Of a DNA stretch of 64,000 nucleotides, positions 48,271-57,824 are shown one piece after another; within the stretch, counting starts at the first letter, position 1, and each line of letters starts with the position of its first letter. This DNA comes from Mytilus californianus. Lineage: Eukaryota > Mollusca > Bivalvia > Mytilida > Mytilidae. The stretch covers positions 83,945,143 through 84,009,142 of the forward strand of contig NW_026262679.1 in NCBI RefSeq assembly GCF_021869535.1, read 5' to 3'. A program made the position numbers and the translations under genes. The notes under the pieces are model-generated. The model searched no databases, had not been told where the DNA came from, and saw only the letters and a program-made list of their open reading frames with translations.

Positions 48271-49502
48271 ATTACCCAATAATTAGAAAAAGCGATAAAC
48301 ATTTATAATCCAAAGTTTAATACTTCCTGCTATGTTTGAATATATAGTTACTTCACCAATCTCATATTACTGTAATCATCATCCGGAAACACAATTTAGA
48401 ACGTCGATTACGTGAATAAACTTTTAAATGATCACCTGTTTAAATAAATGCCTGTATGTTTGTTCATCTAAGAATATAGAATGGTTGTTTTTACTTATCA
48501 CCAAGGGGCAAGTAGAAATTCAATACCTTTGTTCTGCAAGATATATTGACTTGCAGAATTTTAAATACCATTGGAAAATGAAGGTATGTTGGAAGGAGTT
48601 ATACAACCATTGATTTCCCCCTATTAGTTTTTATTAAATTGGCATTTTTCAAAATTGTGAAAAATTTATCTTTGTTTCAAATAAAGAAATACTTGGCATG
48701 AGTAAAGTTTATCCTGTCTAGTACTACAGTGTAAATCTCACATAACATGCCATTGCATATAAGATAATAACCATCACCGGAAGTAACCCAATCAAATTGT
48801 AACCCACTTTTTCGTATGAAACGGGATGTGACGTACTATGATTTTGTGGTATTAGACATGGAAAGGGACAGAAATTGTGCTTTGCAACATGTCAACTACG
48901 GACTCCTTAAAGAATTTGAACCTCCTTATTACGTCATGGCGTGGTTATGTATTTATATGAGAATGTTTATATTTGTTTGCCCCAGTCAACACTTATGTAT
49001 TTGTGTATACATCCCATAGAGCCAACCAAATGGATACCTCACTTTTTCAAGGATGTGTTATGACCAGAGTGGAGACAGGAATGACTATTATTTTATACCT
49101 CAGTCTTATTCTTTTTCTTTACGGAGATTTGGATTATCAGTTATGGATCCACTTTTTGTTTTACTTTTGATACTGGTTAGCACACCAAATAGTAGTAAAA
49201 ACCTACCTATATAGGTTTTGAGTTATTTCCCTTTGTCCGACAAGCATAATCTAAATGTACTTCAGCGCGGAAACACTAAAATTAATTATCAAACATATAT
49301 CTCATCAGTATCAAACATTTACAAAAAGAAGGTATTTGAGTTGGTTGCTACAATACAGTCAATTATATGCAATTCTTTTTTCAGTAAAGCATTCGAAAAA
49401 ACATATTAAAATAAAGTGATATGTACGATGGAAACACGCGTACATAAGTGTATCACGCGTGGTACACTAAACATGTGTTGAAATTTGTTCCTTTACACAC
49501 CC
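48271..49502. other. TLR D upstream region, no gene
   Basis: About 48271-48420 resembles the flank of the other copies. The rest has short open frames (48816-49019, 48973-49170) that I cannot link to any family. No gene claimed. The TLR D promoter should lie here on the minus strand. Confidence 0.45.
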
Positions 49503-50360
49503 TCAAAAGAACCAATGTCTAAGCTTTTGCCAACCATTTGGACATCATTCCTTTTCGACTGGCAATTGGATTAAAAGAACATCTTTCCAAACGGTGGAAA
49601 ACTCCATCGATATATTATCAAAAGGGTTATCTCTTGTAATAACAACATTCTTCTGCCGATTTTTTGAAATCTTTTAATACTTTGCTCGCTCGATTTCAAA
49701 ACGAGTCTATTCATTTTTAACAATTTACGACGTTACTAGAAATATTATGTGTCTGCATCTGTTAATGGACGTAGCTCTTTCATTTGCAATCGATTCGCCT
49801 ACAATGAAATCTCTATCTTCAAAGCAGACTTTTAATCCCCTTTCCTCCTCTACTTTCTCTTGTGATTTTTTCACAAAAAACACGCAGTAATCGGAAGACG
49901 AAACGTAATTGTCATAATCATAAATTTGCGCGAGACCTTTCTCAGCAAATCTTCGGAAATTTTGAAAGAAAAAGAAAATTATCCTCCATCTGAAATTGTA
50001 TAATAGGGCAATACAAATCACACTCGATAAAGCAGAAACCAATAATGAAATTCGCCAAATTTGATCCAGACGGTAGTATCACTATCAACGAAAAAATGAT
50101 GAAGTCTTTAGCGACATTTCTTGTATAGTTGATACTTTTTCTTGAAGATACCGAACACGTTTAATAACCATTAATATTAATTTTACTTTCAGTCATCAAA
50201 TGAGTTATTCTCAAAAACAGAATGTGACTCGAAAGTAATACTGTCACTGGAGTAGCCTGTCTTGTCCATTTACTTGTTCAACTCTTGTATATTTATTAGT
50301 AGTCTTTGTTAATTCGACATGGAAAATTAGATTTTTGAATTCTAACGGAACAGGGGCCAA
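49503..50360 (-). pseudogene. Toll-like receptor copy E, partial pseudogene
   Basis: A fragment only. From the upstream side it contains a middle LRR segment (PLEFKNLIF, THLMTES) near 50190-50350, then at about 50185 jumps to the LRRCT (CSVSSRKSINYT), losing roughly 190 codons including the C-terminal LRRs. The transmembrane segment and TIR follow with shifts; the best open part (50042-49725) reads CIALLYNFRWR and CFEDRDFIVGES, again with Val at the BB-loop Pro site, and ends in a stop after FLVTS. Box 1 is degraded (YDNYVSSSDYC). The N-terminal half of the gene is absent. Confidence 0.88.
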
Positions 50361-50650
50361 AAAACACATTTTTCTTGTTTCCAGACAATAACTTGTGTTC
50401 AAGTGTATGGATCTCTCTGAAATTGTACTGCAAGGTACCATACCACTAAGGGAAGGCTGGGATTGAGTTTGGGGTGATGAATCATAAGGGGGTTTAAAAA
50501 ATTTGGGGGGGGGATTTTTTTTTTTCCTTTTTTTTTCTTTTAAAATTTTCCATTTTAAGTTGGTTATTTCTGATTTATATTTAAAATCAAATAATAATGA
50601 TATGGTAGGAGATACACACCAAACAGGAGGTGTAAATTATTATATAATAA
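50361..50650. other. Low-complexity sequence
   Basis: G-rich (about 50452-50512) then T-rich (50515-50545) low-complexity DNA; no gene. Confidence 0.5.
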
Positions 50651-50875
50651 GTATTGTGCAATAGCAAGAAATTTTCAATTGCACAGTATTGCACAATAGC
50701 AAGAAATCTTCAATTGCACAGTATTGCGCAATAGCAAGAAATCTTCAATTGCACAGTATTGCGCAATAGCAAGAAATATCCAATAGCACAATATTGCGCA
50801 AAAGCAAGAAATTGTCAATTGTACAGTATTGCGCAATAGCAAGAAATATTTAATTGCACAGTATTGTGCAAAAGA
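50651..50875. repeat. 35-bp tandem array, about 6.4 copies
   Basis: GTATTG(C/T)(G/A)CA recurs at exact 35-bp steps: 50651, 50686, 50721, 50756, 50791 (ATATTG variant), 50826 and 50861. Each unit includes CAATAGCAAGAAAT. Several units contain the perfect palindrome TATTGCGCAATA. Confidence 0.95.
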
Positions 50876-50924
50876 AGATACTTCGTATAAATTGCTTATT
50901 TCTTGACCAATTTCAATGGGGTTT

Positions 50925-51395
50925 TATTCTTGAATTCTTAGGGTTCTTTAATATGCTGAATCTAACCGTGTATTTAGTTTTTGGATTTTGGGCATCGTTT
51001 TTAAATTGGTCCACATTGAGGTCCAAAGGGTCCAAAATTAAACTTTGTTTGATTTCATCAAAAATTGAATTATTGGGGTTCTTTGATATGCCGAATCTAA
51101 CCGTGTATTTAGATTCTTAATTTTTGGTTCCGTTTTCAAATTGGTCTACATTAAGGTCCAAAGGGTCCAAAATTAAACTTAGTTTGATTTTAACAATAAT
51201 TGAATTCTTAGGGTTCTTTGATATGCTGAATCTAAACATGTATTTAGATTTTTGATTATGGTCCCAGTTTTCAAGTTGGTCCAAATTGGGGTCCAAAATT
51301 AAACTTTGTTTGATTTCAACAAAAATTGAATATATGGGGTTCTTTGATATGCTGAATCTAACCATGTATTTAGATTTTGGATATTGGACCATAAT
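50925..51395. repeat. About 135-bp tandem array, about 3.5 copies
   Basis: GGGTTCTTT(A/G)ATATGC recurs at 50941, 51076, 51211 and 51337 (steps of 135, 135 and 126). Each unit holds GTCCAAAATTAAACTT and TGTATTTAG. Open frames on both strands here arise from the repeat and are not taken as genes. Confidence 0.9.
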
Positions 51396-52014
51396 AGGTG
51401 AATGTCCAATTTAAAATTTTTAAGTTCTTAGACCACATTTATTCTGTGTCAGAAACCTATGCTGTGTCAAATATTTAATCACAATCCAAATGCAAAGCTG
51501 TATCAAGCTTGAATGTTGTGTCCATACTTGCCCCAACTGTTCAGGGTTCGACCTCTGCGGTCGTATCAAGCTGCGCCCTGCGGAGCATTTTATTTTAAAT
51601 GGCGGGAAAAGGCTGACTCGGACTTTTAACTTATATTTGCATTGGTATTATTTGGGTCTCAAATCAAAAGAAAAGAAATTTAGAATCTGCTTAAATTTTA
51701 GGAAATGACGTTTTATGAGCTATTGAAGTCTTATATGAAAAGAAAAATGGGTGTTATGGGGCAAAATATTTTACCCTGTATTTTAGGAAAAAAACAAGGA
51801 GTCGGAATAGCTGACAAAAATTCCTAAACCTGACCTTAGTACATCCTTAATTACAAAATTTATTACAGCTATTTTTGCATAACTGAGGTTCTGAATTTTT
51901 TAGTTTTGTGATTGAATCACTAGACATAATGTTTCTGTGGTTAAATATGTTATCTTGTTGATGCTATATACATTGTCATACATATTTGTCGTCCTTCATC
52001 GCCAGTTTACTTTT
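51396..52014. other. Intergenic, no gene seen
   Basis: A 72-residue open frame at 51490-51708 has no recognisable similarity. Nothing else noted. Confidence 0.45.
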
Positions 52015-52160
52015 AAAAAAGATCATCTCCTCTGAAACTACTGGGCCATATTTAACCAAACTTTGCCACAATCATCAATGGGGATATATTTAAAAAAATG
52101 TCCAATGATCCAGCTTGGCGGCTAGAAATAGAACATAGGAGTAAAATACAATTTTTGATT
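52015..52160 (+). repeat. Repeat family R7, left part
   Basis: Contains CTCTGAAACTACTGGGCCAT and AATAGAACATAGGAGTAAAA. Related fragments at 29070, 41270 and 53560-54060. Recalled as a frequent bivalve repeat. Confidence 0.5.
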
Positions 52161-52164
52161 ATTA

Positions 52165-53338
52165 GTCCCCTACCAACGAAGTCGAAGGGGACTTTAGGTT
52201 TGCACTCCGTCCGTCTGTCTGTCTGTCTGTCTGTCCGCCTGTTCGTCTGTCTGTATGTCCTTCTGTCAGTCCGGCAAATCAGCTTTCCACACTTTTTTTC
52301 TTCGTTTTTGAAGATATTGATTTGATATTTGGTATAAAGTTTTATCATGACAAGTTATAGATCAAGTTCAAATTTTGTTCCGGTCTGATGATTTAATCCA
52401 GAGTTATGGACCACCATAACTCTGGACCATATCTAATGTTAGAGTACTATGTTAAACCATATTTCTGTACAAAGGGAGATAACTAATTTTTTAAAAGACA
52501 TTATTTGTTTATTTATTTGAAGATTTTTTTGGCAGGTTTGTTAGTTATTTAGTATAAACTAATTTTCTGAAAGCTAAAAAGATGAATGATAAAAAAGAAA
52601 TTATGAAGAGAAATCCTTTAATTAGATAATAATCTATTTTTATTATGTATATATATTGCAATACATTACATTGTGTAGATAAAAGTTGTTGACATTTTAT
52701 AGATAAGTTACAAATCTATATTACTGTGGATTCATTTATTTTCGTGGGTACCAATTTTCGTGAATTAAGGAAAACTTACATGTTCGTGGATACTTAATTT
52801 CGTGGTTTTTGACAATGTCTGCATACAAGCCTATAGTAAATTTGTCATTCATTGAACATTTCATTTCGTGGTTAACCTATAACCACGAAATCCACAAAAA
52901 TTGGTATCCAACGAATAATAATGAATCCACAGTAGTTTGTGACAAATGAAAGAAAAAATATTTGGAACTATTAATTATATTTGATTATAATTTGAAAATA
53001 GATATACACTGTATTACATCATATCTAATTTTAGAGAACTATTAATCATATCTAATGTTTTTTTCATCATGCTTATACAATATTGATTGATAATTGGTAT
53101 ATAGTTTTATCATGACAAGTTACAGATCAAGTTAAAATTTTTGTTTCGGTCTAATAATTTTGTGCAGAGTTATGGTCCTTGGACTTGAAAAATTCACTCA
53201 TATAATCAGTTTTCCACACTGTTTTTAGTCATGCTTGAAGATATTGACATGATATTTACTTTTTGTTTACACCATGGCAAGTTATATAACAAGTTAGCAT
53301 TTTGTTCCAGTATAATGAATTTTTACCCAGTAGGGGAC
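52165..53338. repeat. Interspersed repeat with GTCCCCTAC ends (R8)
   Basis: Begins GTCCCCTAC and ends GTAGGGGAC, with TA on both sides. Internal sub-repeats carry ATCATGACAAGTTA(T/C)AGATC (near 52346 and 53112). A GTCT-rich microsatellite occupies about 52207-52265. It may be a TA-targeting DNA element, but similar sequence continues past 53340 in copies I remember, so the right end is uncertain. Not coding. Confidence 0.5.
52724..52932. mobile_element. 209-bp MITE with TA target duplication
   Basis: Starts CTGTGGATTCATT and ends AATGAATCCACAG, flanked by TA at 52722-52723 and 52933-52934. Inner parts are also complementary (ATTTCGTGGTTAACC against the left arm). TA duplication and short termini suggest a Tc1/mariner-type MITE. 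It is nested inside R8. Confidence 0.85.
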
Positions 53339-54929
53339 TATGTATTGCCATGCAATACTCTCAGAATGCTTGTTATCTTGAAAATTGCTATATATATATA
53401 GAAATTTGACTATGAGATCTACATAATGTCTATTGACATCAAAACTGTCAGATAACTTCTTGTATGAGTTATTGCATTTAAACAATGAATTTTTGTAATT
53501 TTATACATTTTTGCCTATTATTTAAAAAATTATAATAGATGAATAGGAACTTTACTTGGCAAAAATGATCAACAAGACAAGATCTACTAGTACATGTAAG
53601 TCAACATGACTGAAATCCTTAGTCTACTTCTTATTTAAGTTATTGCCCTGTAATGACAATTTGCCCCCTTTTCTTACATTTTTGCCTTTTATGAAAACAA
53701 TAATAGGTAGATAGAAACTTTAAATAGCAAAAATGATCAGCAAGACAAGATCAACAAATAAGTTAGAAAGGTTGAAATCATCAGTCATCTCCTTATTGGA
53801 GTTATTGCCCTCTAATGATAATTTTCACCATTTCTTTTGCATTTTTTGCATGTTATCTTGATAATAATAAACTGTAATAGATAAATAGAAACATTAAAAG
53901 GAAAAAAGATCAACAGAATAAGATCTACAAATACTTCAACATGACTGAAATTTTTAGTCCACTCTTTATAGAGTTATTCCCATTTAATGATGTTTTTTAC
54001 AAAAAAAATGGCCATTGTTAAAGATGCAGGTTAGGAACACAGGCTCTTTAGAGCCTATAGTTACAATTGGTACACTTAGAATAGAAGGAGGACAAACAAA
54101 ACAAATCATAACTAGAATTGTTAATCACCAAAATAAAGTCATTTTATTATTTCATAATTACATAGAGTATTTATAAACAATTATTTTTACATAATAAAAT
54201 TTTATATTCTGACATAATAAATGCAGGAAAATTTCAATAGGTAAGCAGTTAGAGGTGGGTGATAATAACTTCATCCAATAGAAATTATATATAAGATTCA
54301 ATATAAACAATGACCACTCCATATCAAAATAAGTGAGGTGGGGTAAATTAGGAAGATGACAGATTTTTTAAGATCATCTTCAAACAAATGTTGACTGAAG
54401 GAAAAGATGGCAGTAATAGTGGCACTTGGTTTTCATTGAAACCCTATGAAAATGAACAGGTTTATCTGCTCTGAAAGATTCAGAACATTGTGATTTCTAT
54501 GAGGGTTTGGATGGGAGATCCTTCAAATCTATATTCTTTAATTTTTTAAGCCATTTTTCTCTATTCTTTATAAATTTTGCCTATTAATATCTAATCTTCA
54601 TAATTATGTTTGCACCCCATAATCAACTTATTTTTTTAGGGGTTTATTTTTCTCTGTTCTTTATTTTTTGTCCCTTATTCGAAATTCTTTAAACCCCATC
54701 CAAACCCTTTGCCTATAATGCCTTTTTTAATGGTCTCATTTAGGACAGTGGGTCACTTCATAGATCTCTAGGAGATTCACTTATAGCCTTTGGTTAAGAA
54801 AAAAAATATTTGATAAAATTAATAGTGACTGAGTGGTCTGATTGTATGGTTTTATTTTACTTTTTTTTCAATTTTACACGGATTTAAAACTTGCTCAGTC
54901 CGAAATTGGTTCTTATATTATAAACCTGC
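53339..54929. repeat. Repeat family R7 fragments, then unremarkable sequence
   Basis: About 53570-54060 contains three or four diverged blocks with AAAAATGATCA(A/G)CAAGACAAGATC followed by AGTTATTGCCCT. From about 54070 to 54929 nothing recognisable and no gene. Confidence 0.5.
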
Positions 54930-54938
54930 CTTGAGTTA
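54930..54938. repeat. 9-bp target-site duplication, left
   Basis: CTTGAGTTA, repeated exactly at 57689-57697 on the other side of the inverted-repeat element. Confidence 0.9.
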
Positions 54939-54952
54939 GGGTTACACTAATA

Positions 54953-56030
54953 GCCTGACCAATATGCAAAATGCTAATAAATTTTTTGTTCTTCGAAGGA
55001 TCGAGTTCAAACTTGATGTCAAGGAAGATTATAACATTAAATATATAAATATTAGAAAAAATATTTTAAAAAATAATTTAAATAGTTAGAAAACTTGACC
55101 TGACCAACATCGACCCTGCCCTGACTAATGTCCTGACCGATGTAAAAATGCTAATAACTTTTTTATTCTTCGAAGGATCGACTTCAAATTTGATGTCAAG
55201 GAAGATTATAATATAACATATATAAATATAAGAAAAGATATGAAAAAAAATAATTTAAAGAGTTAGAAAACTTGACCTGACCAACATCGACACTGCCCTG
55301 ACTAATGTCCTGACCGATGTTAAAATGTTAATAACTTTTTTATTATTGAAAGAATTGACTTAAAGCTCGTTACCAAGGAAGATAATAACATTAAATATAA
55401 GAATTTATGAAGAAAAAAATGTTTGCTAACTTTTGAAATGTTAGAAAACTTGACCTGACCTACTTGATCTTTGCCATGATGAATGTCCTAACCGATGTAA
55501 AAATGCTAATAACTTTTTTGTTCTTCGAAGGATCGACTTCAAATCTGATGTCAAGGAAGATTATAATATAACATACATAAATATAAGAAAAGATATGAAA
55601 AAAGATAATTTAAAGAGTTAGAAAACTTGACCTGACCAACGTCGACACTGCCCTGACTAATGTCCTGACCGATGTTAAAATGTTAATAACTTTTTTATTA
55701 TAGCAAGAATTGACTTAAAGTTCGTTACCAAGGAAGATTATAACATTAAATATAAGAATTTATGAAAAAAAAATGTTTGCTAATTTTTGAAATTTTAGAA
55801 AACTTGACCTGACCAACTTGATCTTTGCCATGATGAATGTCCGGACCGATATAAAAATGCCAATAACATGTTTGTTGTTGAAAGGGATATTACCAAGTTT
55901 GGTACCAGGGAAGATTACAACACTTAGTATAAGAATGTAAAAAAAAAAATTGTAAAAAAAAATATTTAAAAGGTAAAAAAAACCTTGACCTGATCTAGGG
56001 TTACCTTGTCCTCGCCAGTGTCCTGACCGA
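54953..56030 (+). repeat. Left arm: six tandem units of about 178 bp
   Basis: Unit starts near 54953, 55133, 55310, 55488, 55665 and 55842, with a residual CTGACC at 56023. Units 2 and 4 resemble each other (TTCTTCGAAGGATCGACTTC), as do units 3 and 5 (GAATTGACTTAAAG), so a two-unit block of about 355 bp was duplicated. Confidence 0.9.
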
Positions 56031-56924
56031 TGAAAAAGACAAATATAAATATAACTGGGTTTTTCTCTCTCAAAAGACAGAATAGACTTCTTTATATTAT
56101 ATTAATACTTCATTTTTAAATACAGTTAAGAAAGAAGATGCACTTTTAATTAATTGAAATGAAAAGATGTATAGAAGAAAACAAAAGGACAGTGACATGA
56201 TAAAATTATGTTTTTAAGTGTTTATATTTCTATTATGATTCTAACATAATTTTACTTTGAATGCTTGTATAAACATTATTTTGAAATCAAACGAAGCCCA
56301 TTTCCTGACTAAAAAAACAAAAATTGAGTGAAATAAAAAGAAAACATAGGTAAGTAAACACTCCAATTTGTGTTAACTGTAATTAATATAGGTGTGATTA
56401 AATTTTAATTGTTCATGTCCCTGTCTTTTGACTTTATTGAATTCTGTACATCTATATTATTTTAAATATTGAAAGTAGGAAAAGTGCATTTACTAAGTAT
56501 CTAAATCATCATACATAAAGTTATCTAATCACATATCACTTTTATAATTATTTAATATGGTTTAATAAATCAGTAATTAGTTTAATAATTTACACTTAAC
56601 CATGTTTATAGAATTATGAAAGTAGGTGTCAGTACTACCAGTAATCATATTTACCATATCATTTCAAATTAACAAAAAAAATGCTTTGAATGTTGTGTTC
56701 TTGAGGGGATTGGATAAATATGTTTTCATGATTATACAAGGCAAGAATTAAAACAGTTTTTGTGAAATTTTGATAGGGGTTAATTGTGATCATATCAAGT
56801 TCCATGTTGCTTAAAATTAAAAAGTGCACCTTCTTCCTTAACTATATTTAAAAAATTGGAATATTGATAAAATTCAAAGAAGTTTATTCTCGCTTTTGAG
56901 AAAAAAAAAGTTATTTTTTTCTTT

Positions 56925-57670
56925 TTTTATCGGTCAGGACATTGGCAAGGACAAAGTATAGATTGGTCAGGTCGAGTTTTCAGTTTACCTTTCAAATTAT
57001 TTTTTTTTTTAAATTTTTTTATAAGTCTTATACTAAATGTTGTCATCTTCCCTGATACCAAACTTGGTAATATCCCTTTCAACAACAAGAAAGTAATTGG
57101 CATTTTATATCGGTCAGGACATTCATCATGGCAAAGATCAAGTTGGTCAGGTCAAGTTTTCTAACATTTCAAAAATTAACAAACATTTTTTTTTTCATAA
57201 ATTCTTATATTTTATGTTATAATCTTCCTTGGTAACGAACTTTAAGTCAATTCTTTCAATAATAAAAAAGTTATTAACATTTTTACATCGGTCAGGACAT
57301 TAGTCAGGGCAGAGTCGACGTTGGTCAGGTCAAGTTTTCTAACTCTTCATTTTTTTTTTCTATATTTTTTCTTTTATTCATATATTTAATGTTATAATCT
57401 TCCTTGACATCAAATTTAAAGTCGATCCTTCGAAGAATAAAAAAGAAATTAGCAATTTTACATCGGTCAGGACATTAGTCAGGGCAGAGTCGACTTTGGT
57501 CAGGTCAAGTTTTACAACACTTTAAATTATTTTTTTTTATATGTTTTCTTATATTTATATATGTAATGTTATAATCTTCCTTGACATCAAATTTGAAGTC
57601 GATCCTTCAAAGAACAAAAAAGTTATTAGCATTTTTCATATTGATCAGGACATTAGTCAGGACATTGGTC
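56925..57670 (-). repeat. Right arm: four tandem units of about 178 bp, inverted
   Basis: CGGTCAGG-type starts at 56931, 57111, 57289, 57464 and 57642. Read inward from the outer end the order matches left-arm types 1, 2, 3/5 and 6, without the duplicated pair. Confidence 0.9.
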
Positions 57671-57688
57671 AGGACATTAGTGTAACCC

Positions 57689-57697
57689 CTTGAGTTA
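57689..57697. repeat. 9-bp target-site duplication, right
   Basis: CTTGAGTTA, identical to 54930-54938; lies 36 bp before the NDUFA13 ATG. Confidence 0.9.
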
Positions 57698-57733
57698 TCT
57701 CCCTTGCGACCTCCAAATTTTGGGGAATCCGAG

Positions 57734-57824
57734 ATGTCGAGGATCGGGTACACTCAAGATATGCCCCCTCCTTGGGGGTACAGGCCTATACAATATGAAA
57801 AGATAATGCCTAAACAAGGAAATG
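57734..57824 (+). CDS. NDUFA13: NDUFA13 exon 1
   Basis: Encodes residues 1-30 and the first base of codon 31. Starts at ATG 57734 and ends AAACAAGGAAATG before donor GTACTA, which is a weak match to consensus. Contains the MPPPWGY signature. Confidence 0.9.

Larger units (their letters stand above)
38985..48420. repeat. Segmental duplication unit 4 (most reduced block plus intact TLR D)
   Basis: Collinear with units 1-3 but with the largest deletion: the P4 relic stops near 43535 and joins sequence equivalent to about 6860 of unit 1. The upstream flank of TLR D matches copy A only over about 150 bp (for example CTTCCTGCTAT near 48325). Confidence 0.65.
54939..57688. mobile_element. Mutator-like non-autonomous element with giant tandem-repeat inverted arms
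   Basis: A 2750-bp element with perfect 13-bp inverted termini (GGGTTACACTAAT and ATTAGTGTAACCC) and a perfect 9-bp target duplication. The left arm (about 54939-56155) contains six tandem units of about 178 bp, each starting around CTGACCGATGT. The right arm (about 56810-57688) carries four such units in inverse orientation (CGGTCAGGACATT). The arms also pair at their inner ends (AAGATGCACTTTT against AAAAGTGCACCTTC). The spacer of about 650 bp has no ORF. A 9-bp duplication with long terminal repeats fits the Mutator (MULE) superfamily best; no transposase is present. It ends 45 bp before the NDUFA13 start codon. Confidence 0.88.

Noticed and set aside
48271..48279. Starting the intact TLR three codons earlier
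   Set aside because: The earlier codon is TTG; ATG at 48270 gives a normal signal peptide and aligns with copy A.
50651..50875. CRISPR-like repeat array
   Set aside because: Units are contiguous at 35 bp without unique spacers, in a eukaryotic genome.
50854..51392. Open frames on both strands with repeated peptide
   Set aside because: Produced by the 135-bp tandem repeat; no start context or family similarity.
52052..52348. Open frames rich in TDRQTD or SVRLSVCLSV
   Set aside because: Translation of the GTCT-type microsatellite.
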